Of a DNA stretch of 64,000 bases, positions 23,184-36,200 are shown piece after piece. Both the position numbers and the translations under genes were made by a program. This DNA comes from Xestospongia bergquistia. Its lineage: Eukaryota; Porifera; Demospongiae; Haplosclerida; Petrosiidae. Every line of letters begins with the position of its first letter. Within the stretch, counting starts at the first letter, position 1. The stretch is taken from NCBI GenBank assembly GCA_963965975.1, contig OZ014416.1, positions 7,564,001-7,628,000 on the forward strand, given 5' to 3'. Below the pieces are notes generated by a model. That model did no database searches. It was not told the DNA's origin and saw only the letters and a program-made list of their open reading frames with translations.

Positions 23184-24245
23184 AACATATCTCTCAGCGA
23201 ATGACTTCAGAGACGTAGATGCAGCAGTGAATTATAGTTGGTAAGTAATATAAAATACAAGTTAATTAGTAATACTTCATGTAGCTAATGTGAGTCATAG
23301 ATCATATTAAACACTTGTAGTATAATAACTATAGAGAGGAAGTACGTCTCTTTACATAACTTGGCGTATTTTTAGTTAAATCTGGTATCAAGACAGTATT
23401 TTCAAAAGTTATAATGATAGTAACTAGTATATTGATTAGTTCAGTCGAAATAGTATTAATCTCTTGTTCATGGCCCCTTTCAAATATTAGACAACAAAAT
23501 ACAAATATTACATTTTAATAGCTTTATACATATTGAGGTAGACTAGTTTGGTTTTGTGGTAACTTTGTAGTCTGTTCGGGTTCACCTTGCCGCCGGAAAT
23601 AGTTGGTGTAAGTAGTATACATAACACATACCACACATCATAAATTAAATACTTGTGGTGTTATTATTATAACAGAAACCCCACGTGTCTGTGTGTTTAG
23701 AGTTGATTTCTTTTCTTGTAAGAACTTATTAACTACAGTAGTATAGTACTTTTACCTATATCTATATGATTAGACTTTAACAGTTAGAATGAATTTCGAA
23801 CCATACTGGTTTCTCTCTTCAAACGGCAGCCATTTTATTGATTAACGAAATTCATGAGATCACATTCCTTGTGGTCAATGGCATCTTCTATACTTTGCTT
23901 GTGGAAAGTACAACAAATCTTGTTCTTGTGCATCCTATCATGTAACAAATGACATCAAAAGAACCGGATGGTCATCAGGAGACCACTTGACTTTGAAATT
24001 TTGAATTTAGTCGAGTTATTAGAAAGTTATGATAATTTTTGTACCGGCAAGGTGAACGTGAACAGACCTTAGTATTAGACTTACATCATATTGATGAAAC
24101 TATAGTAACCAAGGTGCTGATTGAAATGACACAATGCTTTTTATATAGTGGTATATATAATACATTATAATATAACTGATATATGTACATTAATATCTAA
24201 TGTTCTATTAGAGATCAAGTTATTAGTACCAACCCTCTCCTAGTA
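23184..24245. promoter_or_regulatory. Upstream region of gene 2
   Basis: From 23239 the sequence is collinear with the upstream regions of genes 1 and 3 (gtaagtaatataaaatacaa, gtgagtcatagatcatatta, ttgaggtagactagtttggt). It is interrupted by a MITE (23570-24067) and ends with one copy of the 25-bp unit near 24163. The GC-richer block with E-box and CRE-like sites seen before gene 1 is absent, so gene 2 may be controlled differently. This is inferred from comparison only. Confidence 0.45.
23570..24067. mobile_element. MITE with about 25-bp terminal inverted repeats
   Basis: Left end gtctgttcgggttcaccttg and right end caaggtgaacgtgaacagac are inverted copies. The region before gene 3 (46980-47010) gives the empty site: ggtaacttagtattag continues there without the 498-bp insert. 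No transposase ORF is present. Target duplication could not be settled (CTT is possible). It lies about 180 bp before the gene 2 start. Confidence 0.75.
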
Positions 24246-27200
24246 ATGGCAGCTCAAGATTTAGAGAAAAAGCAGCGGAGAATTGTAAGTATATTATTAA
24301 CTATAGAGTATACTAAATGTATTAGTATACAATCAATACATTATATATTATTATTAAGTAGAGTAGTGTTAGAGTTATGTCCACGAAAATGATTATCACA
24401 TTCAATCAATTACAGTATATTACATTCATATAGCAGCTGTTAAAGTTTATATAACTAGATAAAATGGTAACTAGCTATATAACCAAATTGTTCCTTTCCT
24501 CATACTAACATGTATACAGTTGTTTATAACTTAAATTGTTCATGAAGTGATAATATCTTACAAACTATAGACATATAGTTGTGTGATATTTCATTTGGTT
24601 ATTCACACCAGGGTTTCATTTAGGGGGGGGGGGGCAGGGGAGCATTTGCCCCCCCTTGCCAGAGTCGCACCCCCCCAACTTGGAAATTAGGTTAGCCATT
24701 TTTTTTCATGAGGTATTTGGATGTAATGAATACAAAACTGAAACTCAACACAAGGAATATACAGCATAAGATAGCCTTAGGCTAAACACAAGGAGAATGT
24801 ACTCCCAATAGTCTATGGGTGTTAAGATACTCATAAGTGCCTTATCAGCACCAGTAATATGGTCATCTCATCATGTCATTTGAAAATCACAAATGGTCTG
24901 AAAATGTGTCAGAAGCGATGTCAGAGTAGTGACTGGTATTGTTAATAATAATAGTATCCTTTATTGTCTAGTTAATTTAGTCCAGAGAAAAAAAGCCACA
25001 TACTTTAATGTGAAATCAATACATTTAGGTTCCTAGATTTAGTGTTTAGTGTCTAAAGTATAATATTAATTTCATATTGAAGTATTGAATTTTCTACTGG
25101 GACTCTAGATGTATTATTTATTAAAATGGAACTATTGTATTTCATTATATAAGTGCTACACTGTTGATATTATTTGAAGACAACATTTAAAGTGACTAAA
25201 ATTTAAATTAATATTAATTTCATTAATATTCACATATTGTTGTATTGTAGATATATTATATAAATAAACTTAATTAAACTGTTTATTATTAGTTAGTATA
25301 TTCTTGTATTTGTAATATAGTCTAATTGTCTCTGTTAGTTATATACATAATATTAATTACATCATGTTCTTTTTATATAAATATTACCACTTTGTGTATT
25401 GTGTATTTGACCTCTCCTATAGTTTTATTAGTCTCATATAATACATGTAGTTGTGTATGATTTACTATTTTTAAATGTCATGACTTGTTTTATTATTATA
25501 TAGAACTATGAACTTTGGGAGTCGTCTTATGATGGACATTTAGAGAAAGTCAAGCAAGCCCTAAATAGAGGAGCAAACTTGAGTTATCGTCAATGGGTAA
25601 GATCCTATTAATTTACTTATAATCTACTGTTATTATTTGTGTCTACTAACGTAAGTAATTAATTCAAAATATATACTTTTAATTCATTTTAACCACACTC
25701 TAAATATTAATTAACAACTTCAACAACATTTGCACAATTTATTAATTATTATTCTATTTATTAAAGTTACTTAATTAGTATCCACAATTAATAACATACA
25801 TGATCTTTAATGTAGTATTTATAATATTGTCTTATAATTTAATTGAATGTAATCCATTATATTGTGTGATAGTAATGTCTTAATTAATGATACATGTCAA
25901 TGTAAAGTAATAACTTGTATTGTGTATACACAATATATGTAATTGGATTTTATTTCATATATTAAAATGTCTTTCTTCATTATATAGGGTACAACAGCTC
26001 ATACTATAGCATATATCAATGGTCATAACACAATAGTAGAGTTCTTAGAAAATGCAGGTGATACTCCTGATTATGTAAGTATATACATGTATGTAGTTGA
26101 GGTCAATATTTAATATAACTCAAGTGTTTGATTGTTATATTAATATTATGTACATGTACATACTTATATTAAAATGTATCCTATTTATTGCTCAAGTCCT
26201 TATACACACAACAATACATTTAATAGATAATTGATTATGACATTTACTAATATAATTGTTATATACCTATATTCTGTTTATATCCATGCTATCTTGATTG
26301 TTACATTAATATTATGTACATGTACATACTCCTTATACACAACAATACATTTAATAGATAATTCATCATGACATTTACTAATATAATTGTTATATACATA
26401 TATTCTATTTATATCAACGCTATCTTTCTATTAATATTAGTTTATATAGTTAATAACTATTATTAAATCATTAGTTTAAAACATGTCATATAACATTATA
26501 AGATACAACAGTGTTATCAATTGACTTCATATAACATTTATAATTACATTAATTAAAGTTCACATATAATGCTGAGTATTTTAGTACTATATAGGTAAAT
26601 CATGTTTGGTATGGAATTAATTGGTTTGAGAACATGTAACCACAGGAATGTTTATTAATGACTAATGAAATTCAATAGACCTTATGTAATGATTAACACA
26701 CACTCAAACAAATAACTTAGCAAGTTGATTTTAGTATTTCATATTGGTCAAGCTTCTATTTAGTCTTTGTTTTTTGTGTTAATTGGTTTGTAAGAATTTT
26801 GAAAAGGAGATTGAATTGGTCTGAATATATTTCTAAACAATGACTAAATTGTCTTTGACTAGCTATCCATCTTAACTCTATGATAGCACTGTAAATCTTC
26901 TATCATAAAGGAGATTTTTATCTATTTATTTGTGAATGTCTTGAAATCATTTCAGATAAATAAAGTATACTATCATATGTAGGATATAGTTATATAACAC
27001 TGTACATGATCATGTACTTTATATATAGTTAATAATGGAGCTTCTGGTTAATAAAATCTGTGTCATGTGACATTTATATACATGTGTATTCCTAATATAT
27101 ACTGTTGTATTTATTATAATGCATATTATCTGTATTTACTTATTGTGATTGCTTAGGATGAAATTATGTTAGCAGCTGCTGCAGAAGGACTAGTAGATAT

Positions 27201-30200
27201 AGTGAAAGAGTCTTTAAAGAAGAATGCTAATGTGAATGTTAAAGATCAATATTTTGTAAGTTATATCTTATTATAATAAATGATTGTTTCTAGTAAAGGA
27301 TAACTCATTAATTTAACAATTATAAGTTTATTTAAAAAACAATGTAATATTTTTGAGAAGTCAGATATACAAGATTTAATACTTTGAATAATTTTTTCGT
27401 CATATTGTTGTATTGCTATAATAGACAAGGAATTAGAATAATTCTGATATTGACAAAGTCACTGTTTCATCTGTGTACACATATATATTTTTAAAATGTT
27501 ACTAACTCTATAGTATGATGTTCAACATTGCTGTGATATTTTCACAATATACTGTAACTGATTACCAGACTTAGTTAAATTCTATTACTGTAGTATTTTA
27601 AAAATTATAGTAGTCATATTTTCATTCACATTCTTTGTTGTTTTATTATAAGAGTCAGAATACAGCTTTACATTTAGCCTCACGTAATGGTCACAGTGAG
27701 ATAGTCCAATTTCTGCTACAGTCAAATGCAGATCCTAATATTTATAACAAGGTCAGTATGTATTGTGTATAATTTATATTTCATTTATTATCTCTACTAC
27801 ATGTACATATATGTAGTACTACCTGTATAGTAGGACAGGATATAGATCAAAGCCAATGTAATGTAATTAATTTTCAATAAAGTATGGATAGGACAAAGTA
27901 GCTCTCATTTGTTGTTTGATATATAACAATTACTAATATAACTGGAAAATGTAATAAACCTAATATGTAAAATAATATATAAAATATTAATATGTTCTTA
28001 CTTGAAATAAAAATGATTAGTTCTAAGATTATTTTGGACCATGTGTGTATATATATTACTATATATGTCCACTTTAACAATTTTATCTGTTATTATTATT
28101 AAACAATTTATTTCATTTTATAGTGGGGACAGAGTCCACTTCATTTAGCACACTGGTATAAACATGATAACATTGTTAAAATCTTATGTTCTTTTGGAGC
28201 AAGAGATATGGACCAAGTTAGAAATGTAAGTGATAAATATAATAATATATTTACTGTATATGATGACATGGACATAGTGATCTTACATTTTATGATATAT
28301 TATAAACATGACCTATTTATATGTGGGTACATGTCACAGTTATAATATATTATTTATTTTAATAGGATGACTTACTTTTGACTTCAGCTGAAAATGATGA
28401 TATAGAAAATGTAACTCAAGCAATTACATCAGGTGCTAATGTCAATGTTCATCATGGTCATGATGATAAGGTTAATACACTAATTAAATAATAATAAATT
28501 ATTGTTGTTTGTTAGTGTTTACTTTTTAAAGTAATATTTTTATAACAAAGGAGATCATTTACAGCATTTAAAAGATTTAGCTCCACCCACTGTTGTAGAC
28601 ATTGTTTTCATTGTTTCATCTAGAAGGCAGTTTAATATCTCTTTTCTTCAAGAAACTTAAATAAATTATAAATTACTAAATATATCTGCAGTAGTTGTAG
28701 TTATTATTTTTATCACTAGCATACTTAACATACTAGATAGTTATGTTTTAGACTGTGTTTGTATACAATGTCAATGTCTATTTTTATACATTATTTTATA
28801 GATATATTTGAATATTGAAAGTGGTGAATGAAATTTAATTGCACAAACAAATGAATTTAATTTACTCTTTCTATCAACACAATTATTCAACCTGAGCATG
28901 TCTACTTGAAGAACAAGTGTTAAGTAATTTAACCTAAAGACAGAAAATGTTTCTTTAAATGTAGCCTCTTGAACTATTAATTATAAGACTTCTCTATTAT
29001 TCTACGATAACTACTTGAAAGTACCAGCTTTCAATAATAAAGAAAACAACTGCAATACCAATACATCCAAAAACATCTTAAGACAATTTTTATAATGTTT
29101 AATTTTAATATATGGTCCATTTTATTATTGGTATATATTCTATAATTAATGCTATTATAATCAACAATAAATACTTGTGTTCTTCCTCTAGTATCAGCAA
29201 ACATGTCTACATTTAGCATCAAAAGGAGGTTACTGTGATATCGTACAGCTACTGTTAAACTCCAAAGCAGACCCCAATCTTTGTGACAGGGTCAGTGTAT
29301 ATTGTTGGTAAAGATTACTATATGTTTGTAGATTTAAATCAGTATTTAATAGATATAGAATGTTATGGGTGTGGCTGTTAGAAATTTCTACATCGACTTG
29401 TTCAAATTTTTATTAGTAAAGGATTAACAAAGATAGTCAGTGTCAGGTATTAGTAGGTGTGGCCTGTTATAATAGCAGTACATATCAATAGATTTCTTAG
29501 TAACTTCATATATTCTGAATAGATTACCAGCTTCCGGTGGAAGTACATTAAAATATGGACAAAATGATAAATTATATTACATGAAATAATGATTCAATTC
29601 TAATTGACTATGTCCTATATCAGTGACTGTTACTAATAGATCTGTTTACACTCAATAACACTATGACAGAAATCTTCTGAGTGGTTCTGGTAGTATCTCC
29701 GTGCATCTGAAAATTTCTTGATCTGTTGACATTGATACGTTTCTTTTCCTTCTTCAACTTTGATCTTCTTCAAAGTTGCTGCATAAGTTGGCCATTGGTC
29801 TAGATTCTTAGAGCTAAGCTTATCTATCTCCTTTATAGTCCTTAATAAACTGTTTAGGGCTAATAAGATGTCAACATCATCACTTTGCATTTCTTTAGAG
29901 AATATTGAGCATGGAGTAAGAAGATCAATGAACAATGCACAACCTAGAAGGTATTTTCCTTCTGTCCATTTTGTGTAGTAACCTTTCATTTTTGCACAAT
30001 CAGTGCTTTAAACATTGGAATCTATGGACAGAGCACCTAAGTGATTTGTGTAAGCCCTTATGACTAATCCACCTAGCTTTGATATGATCTTGATACTTCT
30101 TACATACTAAACAACTGATCTTCTTGACAATTCAACTTCGGGTTCGCACTCGAGCCAGGAAACTGTTTGTATCTCCTTGTCCAACTCTTGCTGCCACTTC

Positions 30201-33200
30201 ACAAATGTGTCAAAAGTTACCTTTCTTCACTTCACAGAGGAAGGAATAGCTAAGGAGTCGCTTCTTTTCATTTTTATTAGGCAGCAATCACTCGAGGCAA
30301 AACTCTCTGCTCAATTAATAATTGGGTGTGGTACCCAATAGTAATGGGTGTGGTTTCACGTATCTGGACCAAAGCAAGAAATGAGTGGAAAAGGGCCGGT
30401 TTTTGCCATACCTTGTTCTGCTATGATCTTGGTGACCATGCTTATTTGATGAATAATTATAGTTATCACGTGATCAATAACTTGCACATGTAAGTGATTT
30501 GGTCAAGGAGTTTTCTCGAGTGACCTATCCACTTGCATATTTTGGTTTAGTGACAAGTATAGTAAGCGTTACAAAATCTAAGTCTATAAACATAGAGTTT
30601 AGAAAAAGAACAAAGACTCATTGAAGTGCTACTTGACTTTTAATGTCACACTCATTAGTGGTTGTAATAGTCTGTAGTAGATGAGAGTGTCAAATCTTTT
30701 GCACTATTAACATTTCTATGACCAGTAATAGCTATGACATTCTGCTCTTCAATAGCTTAAAAAATCTGATGGGACATGTGCAATACAAGAAATGATTAAT
30801 AAAACCTTATGTTCAACTTGTACATGCAGTTATGTCATAAATAAAGTACTTTGAGTAACAGAACTGAGAATTGCATTCAAACTGTTGTTCCACAATTAAT
30901 AAGCATTTTATAGGCTTCCTACCACCTTAATGACTTTATAACAACCACATGTAGACAATATCACAATGTAAAAATTATTTAGTAACTAAAGTCATCAGCA
31001 AAAATATACAAGGAGGTCAGGTCAGTATTACGTTATATAATATAGCAGACCATAGATACTAAGCTTGGTTACTAATCTAAAAGAGTGAATTATCTGTCAT
31101 TACAAGCAAATTAACTGACTACTTGACCTTTAATATAGTCAGTGTTAAGGTAAAAATATCTGAATTTTTTTTCAGCTTTTTTTGATGCAATCATGTGAAG
31201 ATACTTGTTCTAATAATTGATCATGCTTTTAAAAAATTTTTAAACCCTAGTACTTTGCAGAAATGTAGTTTGATTCCTTAATATCTGCAATGCTTTGGAG
31301 ACGTCAAATAATATTATTAAAGAACCTAGAGAGCTGAAACTTTTGAAAATTAAAGATGAAGTCAATTACTACAATTATTCGGATGGATTTATTTCTACAA
31401 TAATATTTGACATTTTTACAAAGCTATAAACCTTCCCTACTTTAATCACTATTATTATTATATGTTATACAAATCGTACAAAGAAATGCATCCGTAAAAG
31501 TACTGAAAATTGATCATTTTCGTTCTTGAACTTGTCAGCAGGTTGTTACATTATCCATAGAATCAAAAATCACAACAACAGTATCTAACAGTGCAAAAGT
31601 CGCCATCTTGATAATGAATAATCGATTTTCATTAATAAAGGCAATGAATACACTTAGTGTCAGGTTATTGATAAGTGACTTTCTTGGGGTTAAAATAGTT
31701 GAATATATTATTACTATTATTATTATTATTGTTATTAATGTTATTAAAGCATGGTCTGCTTTGAGATGAAGGCACATAAAACTACGAACAATAATAATAA
31801 TAACTTAACTTTTCCTCTTTTGTTTTCTAGGATGGTAAAACACCAGCACATTATGCAGCAGAGAAGGGTTATGTTGATGTTCTAAAGTTATTAATTACAG
31901 TGGGACAAGCTGACATAAATGTTACAGATAATGTAAGTCATATTATAGTTACTTATAAATTATTCCCTTTGAAGTATGACATTTAATATTCTCTTCAATA
32001 TTGATATCAACCTCTTTCATATCCAGACTATCCAATATTTTGATAACTTGTTTTTGGCAAAAGATGTTCCAAGAACAATAGTCCAAAATCAAATTTGATT
32101 TCTGCCTACAATATGTCAAACATAGCCTATTGTCATTATATCAAAAATTACAATATTTATTAATGATCAATTAATTAATAGTCATGAATAATTAATAAAC
32201 AGAATGTTTTTTCCTGTAACATGTCCAATGTAGCCCCACATTACTCATCTAAAATATTTATATAGACATTTACACCATCAACACTTATTTGACCAGTAAC
32301 AGCCAAAAAAGAGTCAGGTAACAAATTATTTGCACAGGAAATAATTTGTAAAGCCTTCCATTACAATCTTAATGCTAGCATAGAGTCTCTGAACTGTCTT
32401 ACCTCGTGTATTATGTCCCATAGGACTGGATTGATACCAGCAACCTGTAGTCCGTCTATTGATGTTGCTATGTATACTAGGTATACAGGTAGAGCTGTAT
32501 GTATGCTTCGACACATCACTGTAATAAATTGTTTTCATTTCACCAGAAAACTGGAATTGCCTTTAAGAATGAGGTCAACCATTTGCATATAGCAGTAGAT
32601 CATACATTAAATAATTAAAAGTGAATTCTTTATATATTTCACAAATAACAAACTACATCACTGCTATTTGGACATGTTAGATACATGTGGCAAATTAAAA
32701 CAATTACATTTCTAATGGTCTTTTAAACATAACACTTGAATCAAACAATAGGTATATATAGGAAACAAGCACAGACTAATATCTGAATGTATTGGTTTTA
32801 AATTCTAGGATTTTGTCCTTGTTTCTATGTATATAACTACACTGATATATCTATCAATGCGTATTATGCTTTTCTTTGCTTTAGCATCCAATATAACACA
32901 TTATTGATTTTATAATATCAATATTTTAAGGGAAATTAACATTCAAATTTTTTATTCTTTACAGAATGGGGACTCTCTATTACATCTTGCTTGTGCTAAT
33001 GGTAAATTAGACGTGATTTCGTATCTACTTCACACTGGAAAAGTCGATCCACTTGCTCGTAACAATCGTCAGAATACACCACTAGATGAAGTCCGACTGC
33101 ATGATCGAAACAGACTTGAAATTTTGAAGATGTTTGAGCCATTTGAGAAAAGTCGTCAAGACTATCCAATTGATTCATATAGAAAAGTGTTTTTTTGTGG

Positions 33201-36200
33201 AAACAAGACAGCTGGAAAGAGTTCATTAACTCAATGCATTAAATATCGTGCTGATAAACCTCCTGATTATCACTACAACCCTTCTCAATGCATTGGAGGT
33301 GTGCAATTGGAAACTGCTGGTATTAACTATCATAATGTTCGTAGTCATGAAGTTGGCAATATTATTCTTTATGATTTTGCTGGTCATCAAGAATATTATA
33401 GTAGTCATGCAGCTGTACTGGAGAATCTTATGTTGAGAACTCCTGCAATTTTTACAATAGTGATAGACTCAACTAGAGGTTTGGACTACTTCAAGAAGCA
33501 ATTGTATTACTGGTTTACCTTTATTGAAAATGTTTGTGCCAATTTAACCAAACCTTCTCAAGTGATTGTTGTTGGAAGCTATGCTGATCGATTTACCGAT
33601 AGTTATGATGAATTGAAGTTGCATGTCAATTATGTTGTTAAGGATGCTGTTCGTAAACAAGAGTATAGAGGTTTTGTTTCCATGGAGTGTCATCGCCCAG
33701 GTGGAAAAGGATTCCCTGAATATATTGTTCACCTTCGTGAAAGTTGTAAGGCTGTTGTTGATAAGTCTGATAGCATTAGTTATTATTGCCATGTCCATTA
33801 TGCTTACCTCCAAAAACTACAGAAAGTAGCTATTAGCATTAATGAGCTAATTGAAAGCCTAAAAGCTCTTCAGGATCCGTCCCTTCCTTCAGATGAAACA
33901 GTTTTGGTTAATTACTTGTCAATTCTCAGTGACAAAGGTCTTGCTCTGTTTCTGAGAAATGAAATACTCTCTAATAGTTGGATTGTAGTCAACAAATCAG
34001 AGCTCCTTGCTAAAATCAATGGTGTTCTTTTTAATCAGACCATCAAGCGTCTTCCTATGCCAACTTCTAGCAACACTGGTATTGTCCATGTTTCTGTTTT
34101 ACAAGAGCTCTTTCCAACATATGATACAAGCATGCTTATTCATTTTTTGATAAGTATGGAATTTTGTCATGTTATTGATTCAGACACACTGAATGCTATT
34201 ACTACCAACCTGTCTTTATCAGATACATTTTCTGGTTTAGAAGTCATATTCTTTCCTGCCCTTGTCACCACTGAGCCTCCTTCAGATTTGAATGAGCATT
34301 TCAACAATGGATTTGGTTGGTGTTTGTATTGCCCTAATCCTTTTCAATTTCTCTCTATTCGCTTCCTTCACGTTCTTTTGCTTCGATTAGCATATCTATA
34401 TTCTCTTCCTCGTCGCCGTAAAGCTGGTGAATTAGACAAAAAGTCTCCTATGCAGCAGTTGAATCGTCGTTGTACAGTCTGGAAGAATGGTATTTATTGG
34501 AAAGATATCAATGATGTAGTAGTAGAAGTGACAGATAATAATAGATGTGTCACTGTATTTGTTTCCAATGACAATGGAGTAGAAAGTCAAAAAATGTGTT
34601 GCTCTATTATAAAACTGGTTCTTTCCCTTCAAAAGCAGTTTTGTCCATGTGAAATTGAAGAATACATCATCCCTTCTGGATCTTTAGCTGGCATTCGTAG
34701 TAAGGCCATTTCTAAACGAATACTCTACAGAGTAAATGATGTAGCTCGAGGAATGCTAGTTAACAAGGAAATATTTGACCAGAATGGAGTTCAAGGCAAT
34801 GTCAAACACGTTTGTCCACATGAGCCATATATCTCCCTTGCACCAGCAGTCATCCATGCCTTATTTTCCAATAATAAAGCTAATCAAGTTATTTCAGAGA
34901 GATTTCTTCAACACATACAAGAATTTGCTCCCAGTGTAATGTCATCTTATAATACATCCAAAGGTAGTACCTATTCTGATGTTGCCAGTCATCTCAATGA
35001 CTATAGCTTTTTCTCTGGACAAAATCCATTGGTAAGTTACAGTACTACATTAAACCTAATATATGTCTTTATTATATGATATATGAGACTATATATCTTT
35101 ATATGTGAACATAATTAATTTCTTTAATTAATATATTATGCTTTTCCTGTAGTCTATTCATTTCAAATATGTATTTAATTAAATTTTAGGACCTCATGAC
35201 TCAATCTTTAACACGTGATGAAATACTAAGTATCTCAAAAGATCGCCTTCGATCTACAAATATTTCAACACTAAAAGGTTTGTTTTTCATGTTTATTGGT
35301 ATATCTAAGAGCATTATATGGACTTTCTTCTATTCTTATGTTTTTCTCACACATATCTGAGTGCATATGTATATCTAAGGACATTGTGTAGTAAATGATA
35401 GCTTTCTTATAATAGTTAGTGTGTATACATGTACATTGTTGTCACTGATGACTTTGCGCTTCTGATTTATATTTATTAGAAGAACATCCTGAGAAATGTG
35501 ACCTCCTAAAACTAATGTCAGGTATTGCTTTTCAATGGTATATTATTGGTGAATGTCTTGGAATTAAATACACACATCTGGCCTCTTTGCAAAGCAAGAC
35601 TTCAAGAGACATTGACAAACTTGCCGAAGTACTCCAATTTTGGATGGATACAAAGCCTAAACCTGTCACTTGGAACACAATTTTACAGACAATAGAAAGT
35701 CCACCTATAGGAAATAAAGTTACTGTCATGGAGATAGAAGAGTTCTTAAAATGTGAGTGCTTATATAATCCTAGTAAATTAGGTAATTGTACTTTTGTTA
35801 ATTCTTTTTGCTTAAAAGCCATAATCACGTTTTCCTTGAGGAAAATAACTTAGTGTGGTAGAAAAGAAATTTCTTAATAATGATACTTTACTTATCATTA
35901 CCTTTGTAAGGTATATGGTATTATTTATGTAGCCCAAACAAATGGAAGTAGTGACATTTGTGATGATGATCTATTGGAGTTATTGACCACTACTGGTAAG
36001 ATATTGTTAAAATGTTCTGGTTCATTATAGATTAATTACACTTAACTAAAATATCTTTATTTGATAAATACATATCCTCAAATATACATTATATACTTTT
36101 ATACAAACAATTGTCTACAACACTTTAAGTTTAGAGTTAGTTATTAATGTATCGTATTATCCACTCTAGTGTCAACATAATAATGGTACATATATTTATA

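Noticed and set aside
31535-31777. 80-residue minus-strand ORF rich in Ile and Leu
   Set aside because: Driven by an ATT/AAT microsatellite (about 31707-31745), with no domain and no counterpart in the paralogues.
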